In this document: positions 54,649-63,247 of the stretch, piece after piece
Layout: the number at the start of each line of letters is the position of its first letter
Position numbering within the stretch: position 1 is the first letter of the stretch
Source: Conexibacter sp. CPCC 205762
GTDB lineage: Bacteria > Actinomycetota > Thermoleophilia > Solirubrobacterales > Solirubrobacteraceae
Assembly: GCF_030646155.1 (NCBI RefSeq)
Contig: NZ_JAUTDN010000024.1
Location: forward strand, 1-64,000
DNA length: 64,000 nucleotides
Reading direction: 5' to 3'
The notes under the pieces: generated by a model
What the model was told of the DNA's origin: nothing
Database searches by the model: none
What the model saw: the letters and a program-made list of their open reading frames with translations, nothing else
Made by a program: the position numbers and the translations under genes

Positions 54649-55765
54649 GAGAAGGGCCAGAGGCGTCTTCTACGGGCGCGATCGTTATGCGGCATTCGCA
54701 CTGGGACTCGACCGCGCGATTGGTTCTTCACACGCCGATCTCGACATCTTCGTCTCGGCGCGTGGCGTTGCCGGGACTGTGGTACCCGAGATAGACGAAG
54801 GAATTCTTGGTGTCCGCGCTGACGTTCCAGCCCAGGGCGAGTACGCCTGGGATGTGCTGCTTTCGCGACGCCGTCGGCAGGGCCTTTGGAACATGCCGAA
54901 CCTTGCGATGGAGCTGCGTCAGTATGTCGAACAGCTCATCGAGTTCGGCGAGATCTACTTACGACTCGAATTCCTCAGAGGCCCCACCGGCACGTACGAC
55001 CTGGCGACCGTGACGTGGCTGTCTCCGGAGACGATGCTCCGTCGCCGCGGCGGCAAGGACGCCCCTTTCGAGCAGTTCGTGAGCCGGCGCGCGTTCGACG
55101 GCTCCGGTCTTACGGTCGTGGACCAGATGGCGGAGCAGATAGCGGAGATACCCGCCAACGAGATCGCGCGGCTTACATGGCCGTTCGACACGCCCGGTGG
55201 ACGCTCTCCCGCGCAAGCTGCGCTGGCATTGGGCCGTGAAGCTGATCGAAGCTCTGACCGCACTCTGCGGTCGGGCCATGCGGGGGCGTTCCCGGACGAG
55301 ACGTTTCTCCCTATCGCCCGCGCCAGAGCAGGGGCCTATGCCGGCGCCCTCGAAACACGACAGACGGTCTCCGCCCGGATCAAGGATCAGCTCTTCTATC
55401 CCGGGACGGATGAAGCGGAGTGGTTTCCATGGATAACGGGCATCACGGCGTACTTCGCTGCGGACCGCATCCTTCGGTCACGCATCGCGCTCTCCAATCT
55501 GCGGGAGCATTTCTTCGACCAGTTCAATACCCAAGTGATCGATCCTTGGCGGGCCCTCAATGGCTGGGACAGCGTCAAACTTGAGATTCGCGCGGACCTC
55601 TTCTCGACCTCAGATTGGGAGGACATGCGAAGTGGCCTGGTGGCTGGAGACGTCGACTTGGAAGACGTGAAGGCTGCACTTCGTCTTGAGCAAGAGTCTG
55701 CGCGTCAATACGGGCGACTCGCTGCCGTCTCGATCGCAGGGTCTGACGCGCCAACCTCCGTCTAG
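54641..55765 (+). CDS. Protein resembling a phage portal (HK97 type), function unknown
   Basis: The 374-residue protein has an order of segments like phage portal proteins. LRQYVEQLIEFGEIYLRLEF recalls the helix and strand before the wing, and YDLATVTWLSPETMLRR the following strand. IPANEIARLTWPF then GGRSPAQAAL recalls the usual P-x-x-x-I-x-H then G-x-S-P motif. REHFFDQFNTQVIDPWRALN near the end recalls the portal stem or clip helices. No terminase, capsid or protease gene is near. It is coupled to the membrane protein by an eight-base overlap (ATG 54641 within the upstream coding end). The portal resemblance is by eye and moderate; a novel family is possible. Its stop overlaps the opposing excisionase gene by four bases. 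Confidence 0.55.
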   Translation: MRKRRARGVFYGRDRYAAFALGLDRAIGSSHADLDIFVSARGVAGTVVPEIDEGILGVRADVPAQGEYAWDVLLSRRRRQGLWNMPNLAMELRQYVEQLIEFGEIYLRLEFLRGPTGTYDLATVTWLSPETMLRRRGGKDAPFEQFVSRRAFDGSGLTVVDQMAEQIAEIPANEIARLTWPFDTPGGRSPAQAALALGREADRSSDRTLRSGHAGAFPDETFLPIARARAGAYAGALETRQTVSARIKDQLFYPGTDEAEWFPWITGITAYFAADRILRSRIALSNLREHFFDQFNTQVIDPWRALNGWDSVKLEIRADLFSTSDWEDMRSGLVAGDVDLEDVKAALRLEQESARQYGRLAAVSIAGSDAPTSV

Positions 55766-55977
55766 TCACTGCGAACCCGCAGACGATCCTCAACGTCATC
55801 ACGCAGAAACCGCACGGCGCGGCCGAGTCGGGACGAAGGCAGCTCGCCGCGACGAGCCAACTCGTAGACCGTGGAGAGCGGCAGGCTGAGCACTTCAGCG
55901 ACTTCTCTGGCTGTCATCACGTCGGCGCGGGTGAGACGTGGGCGGGGTGGTTCGCCGGCGGTGGAGTTAGTTGACAT
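55762..55977 (-). CDS. Excisionase-like helix-turn-helix protein
   Basis: The 71-residue protein has the MerR/excisionase-like domain TAREVAEVLSLPLSTVYELA, then RRGELPSSRLGRAVRFLRDD. Such small proteins bend DNA and direct integrase towards excision, or act as regulators. It is the last gene of the leftward transfer operon, after the relaxosome-like gene, and ends four bases inside the portal-like gene. The iterons at 50769 could be its sites. Confidence 0.8.
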   Translation of the reverse strand: MSTNSTAGEPPRPRLTRADVMTAREVAEVLSLPLSTVYELARRGELPSSRLGRAVRFLRDDVEDRLRVRSD

Positions 55978-55998
55978 TTGGATCCGTCCTCTGTGCGG

Positions 55999-56475
55999 TT
56001 AGCGGTGGCGGCGGGAAGTGGTCTGGAGCAAGTTGGCGAAGCTCTGCAGCGAGTTGCCGAAGGCGAGTTCGATGCGTGGGTCGGCGTGCGCGCCTCTGTC
56101 GATCGCCTCGCGCCATACGGCGAGCGCGGCGGCCTGCTCGGCGATCTCCGGCAGGTCGAGCGCGTCGGCGCGGAGGTGTCTGAGTTTCTGCGGGTAGCGG
56201 TTGCGCAGTGCGTCGATCGCGGCGGCGTGGCGTTCGGGCGGGAGCCAGTCGGCCGCGCCGGTGCCGTGGCCTTCTTTGTTGCCGCAGCCGGACGCGGCGC
56301 GTCTGCGCACGACAGCCGCGAGGGAGGCGCCTCGGTCGAACAGACCGGCTCGGATGAGCCGGGCGGCGGTGGTCGCCTCCGGCTCGTTGCGCTCGGCGGC
56401 GAGGGCGGCGAGTTCGTCGCGCTCGCTGTCTCTGAGAGTCACCTGCACGCGGGCCGGGCGTCTGTGGCCGGTCAT
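55999..56475 (-). CDS. MobC-like relaxosome accessory protein
   Basis: The 158-residue basic protein begins with a ribbon-helix-helix-like segment (RVQVTLRDSERDELAALAAE), followed by helices with EATTAARLIRAGLF. This is the layout of plasmid mobilisation accessory proteins that bind oriT and help the relaxase. Its start overlaps the stop of the relaxase gene by four bases, which supports a common function. I cannot see a closer family. Confidence 0.7.
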   Translation of the reverse strand: MTGHRRPARVQVTLRDSERDELAALAAERNEPEATTAARLIRAGLFDRGASLAAVVRRRAASGCGNKEGHGTGAADWLPPERHAAAIDALRNRYPQKLRHLRADALDLPEIAEQAAALAVWREAIDRGAHADPRIELAFGNSLQSFANLLQTTSRRHR

Positions 56476-59105
56476 CGCTCGACCGCCAGGTCGTGCCCGT
56501 GCTCCGGCGCGAGGTCGGTGATAGCGACCGGTTGCAGGCGTTCGACGCTGAACGCGTCGAGGGGGTCGTCAGGCAGGCGGCGGGGGTCGTGCAGTTCGAC
56601 GGTCAGCGAGGGTTCCTGCGCGCGGCTGACGTTCATCCGCTCGGCCAGGTGGTCGAGGCGACCGGCGTCGTCGTGGCCGTCGAGGTCGTCGCGGCCGACG
56701 TGCCACTCGACGCCGCCGCGCGTCGCCTCGACATAGGCCGTCTCGGCGGAGGTCTGCCAGCCGCCCGTCACGACGACCGAGCGCTCGACGGTCGCGCCCT
56801 GCTCGCGCACGACGTGCGTTGCGTAGCCGAGCCTGACGGCGTCGAGACGGTCGGTGTCGAGGGTGACGACGCGATCGCCGCTGTCAAGCTGGACCGCGAG
56901 TCGGTCGGTTCCGAGGTCCACGATCTCGCCGCGCTGGCCGTTCTCGACGCGCGGTCCGCTGCGCACCGGCATCGGCCGCGTCCAGATGACGCGGTCACCG
57001 GCATGCAGCGGGTAGCCGTCGGGGTGCTCGACGTGCTCGGGGGACAGCTCCTCGCGTTGGCGACGGAGCGCTTGAACGCGGAGGTTGAGGTGGTCGATCT
57101 CGACGTTGCTGGCGTCCGACATCAGCGCCACCTGCGCGTGGCCGTGCTCGGCGGCGTGGCGGTCGTAGGCGCGGGCTGCCTGCTCGATCGCGTCATCGCG
57201 CGTGTCGGCCAGGTGGACGGCGCCACGCTCCCGGTAGAAGGCCAGCGCCGCGCGCGCCTCGCAGCTGCGGAGCGCGTGCCAGGCGTCCTGCTCGGCGGGG
57301 TCATTGGTGCGGTGGACGGTGCGCAGCTCGGCGGCGGGCAGCTCGGTGGCGAGGCGGTCGAACATGCCGCCTGCGCCGATCGAGGAGAGCTGACGGCCGT
57401 CGCCGATCGCCACCAGCGCCCCGCCGCGCTCGCTCACCAGCTCGGTCAGTCGGTGAAGGCGGTCGGTGTCGCCCATGCCGGCCTCGTCGACGTAGACGGT
57501 CGTGTTGGCGTCGAGCGGCAGCCGGCCGCGCTCGACGGCGTTCACGAACCCGTCGATCGTCTTCACCCTGCCGGCCAGCGACGGTGCGCTCTCGCCGAGC
57601 CGCTGCGCGGTGCGGCCGGCGACCGCGACGCCGTAGACCTCGCGGCCGGCAGTGCGCTCGGCGTGGGCGGCGGCGTCGATGACGACGCCCTTGCCGGTGC
57701 CGGCCGGGCCGATGAGGACGGCGGCGCGGCTGGGGGCGGTGACCGTGTCGATCGCCGCCCGCTGCTCGGCCGACAGCTCCGCGCCGATACGGCGCTCGAC
57801 CGCGGCGATCCCGGCCTCACGCGCGGCGGCGTCGATGACGCGGCCGGGGTCGGCCGCCATCGCCGCAAGGCTGTCGGAGATCGTCTGCTCCGCCTCCCGC
57901 ACGCGCGAGGTCGTGAGACGACCGTCGGCCAGCTCCAGCACGCGACCCTCGTCGCGGAGGCGATCGGCGCCGGCGAGCGCGGCGTCGGGATCGAGCCCGT
58001 GGCCGGCGGCCTGCTCCAGCGCAACCGTCCGCAGCAATGCCGAGTCGAAGACGGCACGGTCAGCGGTCGTCTCGCGCTCGACCGCGAGCGCCCATCCTTC
58101 CCCATCGACCGGCAACGTCACAGGTTCGGGGGCGCGCAGCTCGGGCGCCGGCGGACGCTCGAGGCCGTTGACGGCGGCGGTCGCGCGCCAGCTCGCGTCG
58201 AGCTCGTGGCGGGTGTGCGGCGCCTTTGCCGAGCGCGTCTTGACCGCGAGCGCGCGCAGCTCGCCGCGCTCGGGTGCACGGCCGTGCTCGGCCCGGAACG
58301 CGCGTGCGGCGTGCTGCACCTCGACGGTGCGCTTGGAGAATGCCTGCTCGACCTGCGGGTCGATGTTGGCCAGGCGGAAGTAGCGGCCGTCGTCGCCGGC
58401 CGGCTCGATGACGTATCCCTGCTGGCGCAACTCGTGGGCGAGCGCAGCGCGGTACATCGCCCCGCCCTCCCGCGCGGCCCGCATCATCGGCCGTGATCGA
58501 ACCGCCGCAACTCTGCCGTCCTCTCGCTCGACGGAGGTGATGACGACGTGGGAATGCAGCTGAGGATCAGGCGCCGCCTCACCAACTCCGCGCGCGGTCG
58601 TGTGCGTGAACTCGGCCGCGTGCAGGTGCGCGGCCAGTGCCGGCACTGACATGCCCTGCTCGGGGTCCCAGCGGGCCGTCAGCTCGACACTCTTGCCGAG
58701 GTAGATGACAGCTCGCTGCACGGCGTCGTGGTGTGCCTGCTCGATCGCGGCCCGCGCGGTCGCATCGCCCATCGCCCAGGCCACCGACACGCTCTTGGGC
58801 GCCGAGAAGGTGATGTCGATCCCGCCTGCCCGTGTGCCGTCCGGCCCTGCCGCCCGAAGGAACGCCTCGGGGTGGCCCGGACGGTGCCCAGCCATCATCG
58901 CCCGGAGGTCGTCGGGCGCGACGGGGCCGGCCGGGAGGCCGACGCGCGCGAGCGCGTCGGCCTCCCCGATCCAGCGGCCCGGCGCCTCGGCCGGGAGCCC
59001 GTCCCGGCCGAGGTAGTAGTCGCCCAGCTCCGGCGCGACCGTGCGGTCATGCAGGTAGCCGGCGTAGTCGCCGCGCGAGGCGCGGATGCTCGCGGCCGTC
59101 ATCAC
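56472..59105 (-). CDS. MobF-type conjugative relaxase with helicase domain
   Basis: The 877-residue protein has a TrwC/TraI relaxase domain (about 1-310). It carries GGIDITFSAPKSVSVAWAMG and the metal-binding His motif PDPQLHSHVVI near 180, preceded by HTTARGVG. An N-terminal Tyr pair in GDYYLGRDG, near 29, is the likely nicking site. A RecD-like helicase follows, with Walker A VLIGPAGTGKG near 463, Walker B TVYVDEAGMG and the later LVAIGDGRQLSSIG. It nicks oriT and unwinds the transferred strand. It overlaps the coupling-protein gene by four bases upstream and the relaxosome gene by four downstream. Confidence 0.92.
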   Translation of the reverse strand: MMTAASIRASRGDYAGYLHDRTVAPELGDYYLGRDGLPAEAPGRWIGEADALARVGLPAGPVAPDDLRAMMAGHRPGHPEAFLRAAGPDGTRAGGIDITFSAPKSVSVAWAMGDATARAAIEQAHHDAVQRAVIYLGKSVELTARWDPEQGMSVPALAAHLHAAEFTHTTARGVGEAAPDPQLHSHVVITSVEREDGRVAAVRSRPMMRAAREGGAMYRAALAHELRQQGYVIEPAGDDGRYFRLANIDPQVEQAFSKRTVEVQHAARAFRAEHGRAPERGELRALAVKTRSAKAPHTRHELDASWRATAAVNGLERPPAPELRAPEPVTLPVDGEGWALAVERETTADRAVFDSALLRTVALEQAAGHGLDPDAALAGADRLRDEGRVLELADGRLTTSRVREAEQTISDSLAAMAADPGRVIDAAAREAGIAAVERRIGAELSAEQRAAIDTVTAPSRAAVLIGPAGTGKGVVIDAAAHAERTAGREVYGVAVAGRTAQRLGESAPSLAGRVKTIDGFVNAVERGRLPLDANTTVYVDEAGMGDTDRLHRLTELVSERGGALVAIGDGRQLSSIGAGGMFDRLATELPAAELRTVHRTNDPAEQDAWHALRSCEARAALAFYRERGAVHLADTRDDAIEQAARAYDRHAAEHGHAQVALMSDASNVEIDHLNLRVQALRRQREELSPEHVEHPDGYPLHAGDRVIWTRPMPVRSGPRVENGQRGEIVDLGTDRLAVQLDSGDRVVTLDTDRLDAVRLGYATHVVREQGATVERSVVVTGGWQTSAETAYVEATRGGVEWHVGRDDLDGHDDAGRLDHLAERMNVSRAQEPSLTVELHDPRRLPDDPLDAFSVERLQPVAITDLAPEHGHDLAVER

Positions 59106-60976
59106 GGCCGCTCACCCCCGCCCTTGGCCTCCATCGCCTCAACGACCACCTCGGGCGATTTGGCACGGCGGTTGAACCAGTTCCACCAGAACGGGAGCTT
59201 GACCGTCGCGCGCGGGTCGCTGCCGTGCACCAGGAGCGCCGACCCCTCGTCCAGCCGCGCGAGGTCGTCGGTCGAGAGCTTGGGTCGGTACTCCTGCCCG
59301 CGCGTGACGCTGCTGTCGCTGCCCCAGCCGCGAGAGGTATGCGAGCGGGTTGCAACCGGCTCCTCGCCAAGCATCGCCACCAGCTCCTCCCGCGTGCTGC
59401 GATCGTGCACCGGCCCCATCACGAGCTTGACGCCGGTGTTGTTGAGGATCGTGTCGGCCTCGATGCCGTAGCGGGCCTTGACCTGCGCCCACGACTGATA
59501 GACCAGCATCCAGCGCACACCGTGGCCGCGACCGACGGCGAGCTGCTTGGGCAACGACTGAAGCGGCGTCAGGCTCGCCGCCTCGTCGCAGACCAGCTTG
59601 ACCAGCGGCAGCCGGCCCGGGTCGGTGACCTCGTGCGAGCGGGCTTCGCAGCGACGCAGCAGCTCGCCCAGCAGGGCGCCAACCAGCGGCGCCATCTCCT
59701 CCTGCATGTGCTCGGGGACGACGATGTAGAGCGTCCCGCGATCTCTGATCAGCAGGCCGGGGTCGAGCCCCGAACGATCGATCGCCTGCACGGCGGGGTG
59801 GCGATAGACGGCCACCAGATGCGCGGCGGAGGACATCAGCAGCGACCGCTGCCGGCCGTCCATCTCCTGAACGCCGGCAAGCAGCCGCGCCGCCTCCCAA
59901 GCGCCGTGCTCCTCCAGCAGCTCGCGCGGCTCGTCGAGCCCGTTGACGCCGCTGCGCGTCCAGCGCAGCACGTCGGCCATCCCCAGCTCTGAGAGCGCGG
60001 CCGAGTGCAGCAGCGGCGGCAGAAGCTGCTGCACCGCGTCGGCGTTGTAGAACCGCGCCCCGTCAGAGCCCGACGAGGCCGCCGAGGCGGACGGGTCGGC
60101 GTCGTGCAGCGCGCGTGCGGTCAGCAGCGCCTCGCTCCACTCGCGGCAGGCCGCCAGCGGGGACCAGCAGACCGGCACCAGACCGAAGCGCGACACGTCG
60201 GTGAACGGCGCGAAGACCGCGAACGGCAGCCCCAGCCGTCTTCGCGACCAGACCGTCTGCAACAGCAGGTCGATCTTGCTCGACACGGCGACCTGGGCGC
60301 CCATGTGCTCGATGACGGCGGTCGCGCAGCAGCGCAGCGTCTTGCCCGCGCCGGTCATCGCCAGCACCAGCGCGTGCATGCCCCGGCCCGACCGCAGCTC
60401 GGCACCGAGGAATCTGCCGAGGTTCCACGAGTCGCCGCCGGCATCTTCCGGCGTTCGTCTCTCCCACAGCAGCACCCGCAGCAACCGGTTGCTCCGTCTG
60501 CGGATCGGGCCCGTCCGCGACCGCACACGCGGTTGGAGATGCAGCAGATCGCGCGGCTTGGCCCATGAGCGCTGCCGGACCGCGCGCTTCAGGCTCAGCG
60601 GTCCCACGTCGAGCTGCGAGCGCGACCGCCAACGGTCAACGCGCAGCAGCACCGTCGTGGCCAGCGCGCCCACGACCGCCAGGCCGATCGAGCCGAGCAT
60701 GATCGCGGCCGAGCGCGGCGGCACAATGCCTGGTTCGACCCTCAGCGCCGCCGTGACGTCCAACGGCTCTCTGCGGGCTCCTTGCAGCCAGAGCGCCCAT
60801 ATTCCTGACCAGATGTCGCCCGGCGCCAGCAGCCGCAAGTCGAGCTGCAGCAGCCCCCACGAGAACACGAGGAACTCGACGAAGCCGATCCCCACGACCA
60901 CCAGCCCGACCAAGAACGCCAGAAACCCGAGAACTCGGCCTGCGTTTGCGCCTGTTTGTTGTTGTCTTCCACCCAT
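59102..60976 (-). CDS. TraG/VirD4-type coupling ATPase
   Basis: The 624-residue protein has hydrophobic helices near 14-38 and 90-112, then a P-loop ATPase. Walker A lies in LVLAMTGAGKTLRCC near 208 and Walker B-like LPLVKLVCDEAASLTPLQSL near 470. It resembles TraG/TraD/VirD4 proteins, which bring the relaxase-DNA complex to the membrane channel. The ATPase core reads as complete. It is the first gene of the leftward transfer operon. No other type IV secretion genes are seen, so it may borrow a channel from another element. Confidence 0.88.
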   Translation of the reverse strand: MGGRQQQTGANAGRVLGFLAFLVGLVVVGIGFVEFLVFSWGLLQLDLRLLAPGDIWSGIWALWLQGARREPLDVTAALRVEPGIVPPRSAAIMLGSIGLAVVGALATTVLLRVDRWRSRSQLDVGPLSLKRAVRQRSWAKPRDLLHLQPRVRSRTGPIRRRSNRLLRVLLWERRTPEDAGGDSWNLGRFLGAELRSGRGMHALVLAMTGAGKTLRCCATAVIEHMGAQVAVSSKIDLLLQTVWSRRRLGLPFAVFAPFTDVSRFGLVPVCWSPLAACREWSEALLTARALHDADPSASAASSGSDGARFYNADAVQQLLPPLLHSAALSELGMADVLRWTRSGVNGLDEPRELLEEHGAWEAARLLAGVQEMDGRQRSLLMSSAAHLVAVYRHPAVQAIDRSGLDPGLLIRDRGTLYIVVPEHMQEEMAPLVGALLGELLRRCEARSHEVTDPGRLPLVKLVCDEAASLTPLQSLPKQLAVGRGHGVRWMLVYQSWAQVKARYGIEADTILNNTGVKLVMGPVHDRSTREELVAMLGEEPVATRSHTSRGWGSDSSVTRGQEYRPKLSTDDLARLDEGSALLVHGSDPRATVKLPFWWNWFNRRAKSPEVVVEAMEAKGGGERP

Positions 60977-61960
60977 CCTGGTTCCTTTCTGGCGCGCCGT
61001 CCGGGGCCCGCCAGTCGCTTACCGCCATGTCGCAAACGCGGCGAAAAGCACCCCTCTGGATCGGGTCGCCGCGTCCGCCTCAGAGCAGCCGTTGCGCGAT
61101 GTCGCAACAAGCCGCCCGCTCGTACCCCCCAATCGAGAGGGCGCCCGGCACGGCGGACCACGCGGCCGAACAGCAGCGATCGGTCGGAAACAGGCGTCCA
61201 TGCCAGCCATCCCGGCAACGCCCTCGCCGACCTCAAGAGAGACCGACGTGGGAGTGGTTGCGCCGGCTGTCGCCGGCAGTGAGCCCGAGGAGGAGAGAGC
61301 TTGCATGCTTCCTCCTGTGTCATCAGCGGAGAACGTCTTCACCGCTCGGCCAAAGAAATTTCGGCGCGGCTCTCGCGCGACGTAGATCCCGTCTACGGCT
61401 GTGTCGCTCGTGGGGACGATCTTCACCGCGGCGGGGAAAGCGGTCGGTGAGCTGGCGAGCCACGAGGCGCGGGTCGAGAGCGGCATCTCATCCCTACAAG
61501 GGCATCAAGGAAGGCGTGGCCCGCCGACCTCGTCACGGGCGCGATTGGGGGCGTCAGGTTGCGGAGCTGTCGGAGCGGGCGCGAGCTGCATTACCCCCTA
61601 CAGCGGAATCCGCGAGAAAAGTGGTCCCCCAGCCGTCGCGGGGCATCTCCGAACGGAAGCCGATCGGGCCCGCTAGACAGTTCTCACCCGCGCAGCAAAG
61701 AACGCAGCCGCCGCCGTCGACGACCGCCGGCCGACGCCTCCGGCGTCGAGCCGAGCGGCCGTCACGCCGGCTAAGCTCGCCGACGAAGTGCCCCGCCGAG
61801 CGGCGTCTGACGACACCGCAGGCCGGCGTCGCGCCGAGCCAGCGCGCCGCGCTCAGCTCACACGCAGTACAGCCCCCAATGGGGGCCGAAAGGCAGTCAT
61901 ACACCAGATGCACGGATGCCTATGGACGCCCACGGCGGGACGCCGCGAGCGGGCGCTCCG
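60977..61960. other. About 1 kb without a confident gene; possible oriT region
   Basis: Several frames are open but none shows a domain or normal residue balance. A tight hairpin GCCCCC-AAT-GGGGGC lies at 61872-61886. The stretch separates the transfer operon from the small regulator genes, a common place for an origin of transfer. I found no recognised nick-site sequence. Confidence 0.4.
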
Positions 61961-62170
61961 CTACGCGTCGTGCGGGCGCAGCCGCTGACGCTCGGCTGTC
62001 TGCATCGCAGCCAGCCGAGTGCGTGTGCCGGGGGCGCTGAGCCGGGACTGCACGTAGATCTCGATCGCCTTGCGAAGCAACGCCGCACCGCTGACGCCGT
62101 CCAGGCGCGCAGCAAGCCTCACGTCATTGGCCAGCTCGTCGCTCAGTCGCAGCGTTATGGCTCTCGACAT
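61961..62170 (-). CDS. Ribbon-helix-helix DNA-binding protein
   Basis: The 69-residue protein has a ribbon-helix-helix start SRAITLRLSDELANDVRLAA and second helix GVSGAALLRKAIEIYVQ. Such proteins are antitoxins, or repressors in plasmid partition and transfer. It starts on the last base pair of the preceding gene's stop (TGATG), so the two are coupled. No toxin gene is seen beside it. Confidence 0.75.
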   Translation of the reverse strand: MSRAITLRLSDELANDVRLAARLDGVSGAALLRKAIEIYVQSRLSAPGTRTRLAAMQTAERQRLRPHDA

Positions 62171-62400
62171 CAGCGACCGGTCAGCAGGTGGCGCCGCAGC
62201 GCACGCTCCATCAAGACGACGCGCTCCGACAACTGCTGAAGCTCCTGCGCGATCCTCTCATCGGAGCGCACAGGATGGTTGAGCAGACGTGCTGTCGTCG
62301 CCTCACGGATGTACTGCGCCGTCGCGACACCTTCCTCGCCGCAGCGTTCCTTCAAGAGCGACCACGTGCCTACCGGGAACCTGACGGTTGTCGTGTGCAT
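62170..62400 (-). CDS. Small ribbon-helix-helix-like protein
   Basis: The 76-residue protein begins MHTTTVRFPVGTWSLLKERC and continues with GVATAQYIREATTARLLNHP, a beta strand plus two helices as in ribbon-helix-helix proteins. The C-terminal helix (RIAQELQQLSERVVLMERAL) may form a coiled coil. It lies between the XRE gene and the other ribbon-helix-helix gene in one leftward unit. ATG 62400 is chosen because the domain begins there. Confidence 0.7.
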   Translation of the reverse strand: MHTTTVRFPVGTWSLLKERCGEEGVATAQYIREATTARLLNHPVRSDERIAQELQQLSERVVLMERALRRHLLTGR

Positions 62401-62410
62401 GGCAGAGGGG

Positions 62411-62812
62411 CTACAGGCTGCCCCAGGCCGGACCGCCGCGCCGCTTACGCTCCTGCTCGGCGACCGCGTGCCCCGCGACTCTCGACAGCTTCCGTCGCCG
62501 CTGTTGCTTCTCCCGACGGCGGTCGAGGGTCTCGTGATCCGCCAGACGTGCGTCTGCCTCCGCGAGAAGCTCGGCCAACGTAATCCCGAGGGCGTCGGCG
62601 AGGCGCGACATCGTGAAGAGGGTCGGATTGACTTCTCCGCGTTCGACGTATCCGACGTAGTTGCGGTGCATTCCGGCACCGAAGCCGAGCGCCTCTTGGC
62701 TCAGCCCGAGCCGAGCGCGCCTCACCCGAACCGCCAGTCCGAATGCCAGGTGGATGTCGGACTCGGACCAGTCTGCGACATCCGCGATCTTCGTCCCTCT
62801 CACTTTCGCCAT
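62411..62812 (-). CDS. XRE family transcriptional regulator
   Basis: The 133-residue protein has an XRE helix-turn-helix at about 28-82 (RVRRARLGLSQEALGFGAGM, HRNYVGYVERGEVNPTLFTM). A basic tail follows (RRREKQQRRRKLSRVAGHAV). It is divergent from another XRE-type gene at 62891 and a palindrome lies between them, a layout like a phage- or element-type genetic switch. It leads the leftward group of small regulators. Confidence 0.88.
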   Translation of the reverse strand: MAKVRGTKIADVADWSESDIHLAFGLAVRVRRARLGLSQEALGFGAGMHRNYVGYVERGEVNPTLFTMSRLADALGITLAELLAEADARLADHETLDRRREKQQRRRKLSRVAGHAVAEQERKRRGGPAWGSL

Positions 62813-62818
62813 AAGTGC

Positions 62819-62856
62819 CTTTCAAGGCCGCCAGGTGCCCCCAACAGGCTTGAAAG
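62819..62856. promoter_or_regulatory. Inverted repeat between divergent XRE genes
   Basis: CTTTCAAG (62819-62826) and CTTGAAAG (62849-62856) are exact reverse complements separated by 22 bases. The neighbouring segment GTATCATATTTAGTC is the most AT-rich of this part and probably holds a promoter. The two divergent XRE proteins are the likely ligands. Confidence 0.55.
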
Positions 62857-62890
62857 TATCATATTTAGTCTCTAGCGGACGTTATTACGT

Positions 62891-63178
62891 GTGGACGGGG
62901 CGCTATTCGCCTTCCAGGCTTCTGGTGTGCCCGACAGCCGCACCACACATCGCAGAGCGCTCGCCACGGCGGTCCGCGTTCTGCGCGTCGAACGCGACCT
63001 CACGCAAGAGAGAGTCGACACGGCGGGCAACCTCAGCCACAACTCGACCAAGCGGACCGAGAGCGGCGACACGTCAGTCGGCTTCGACATCCTCGTCGGC
63101 GTCGCAGCAGGACTCGGTGTCTCGGTAAGCGAGCTGATGGTCGAGTACGAGCGGCAGCTTCAGAAGCTGACGCGATAG
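62891..63178 (+). CDS. Small XRE-type regulator
   Basis: The 95-residue protein has an XRE-like domain RALATAVRVLRVERDLTQER, then VGFDILVGVAAGLGVSVSEL. The recognition helix region (VDTAGNLSHNSTKRTESGDT) departs from the usual pattern, so the fold is likely but DNA recognition may differ. GTG 62891 is the start used. It is divergent from the XRE gene at 62812. Confidence 0.7.
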   Translation: MDGALFAFQASGVPDSRTTHRRALATAVRVLRVERDLTQERVDTAGNLSHNSTKRTESGDTSVGFDILVGVAAGLGVSVSELMVEYERQLQKLTR

Positions 63179-63247
63179 GTCTTCTCATCGGGCGCGCAGA
63201 GCGCGAACGCGTATCGTCGGTGAGTAGGTGCTTACTCGAAGGCGCTG

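Noticed and set aside
61019..61913. Minus-strand frames of 155 and 119 codons and overlapping plus frames in the 61 kb region
   Set aside because: No domain, poor residue balance and no ribosome site; reported as a gene-free stretch.
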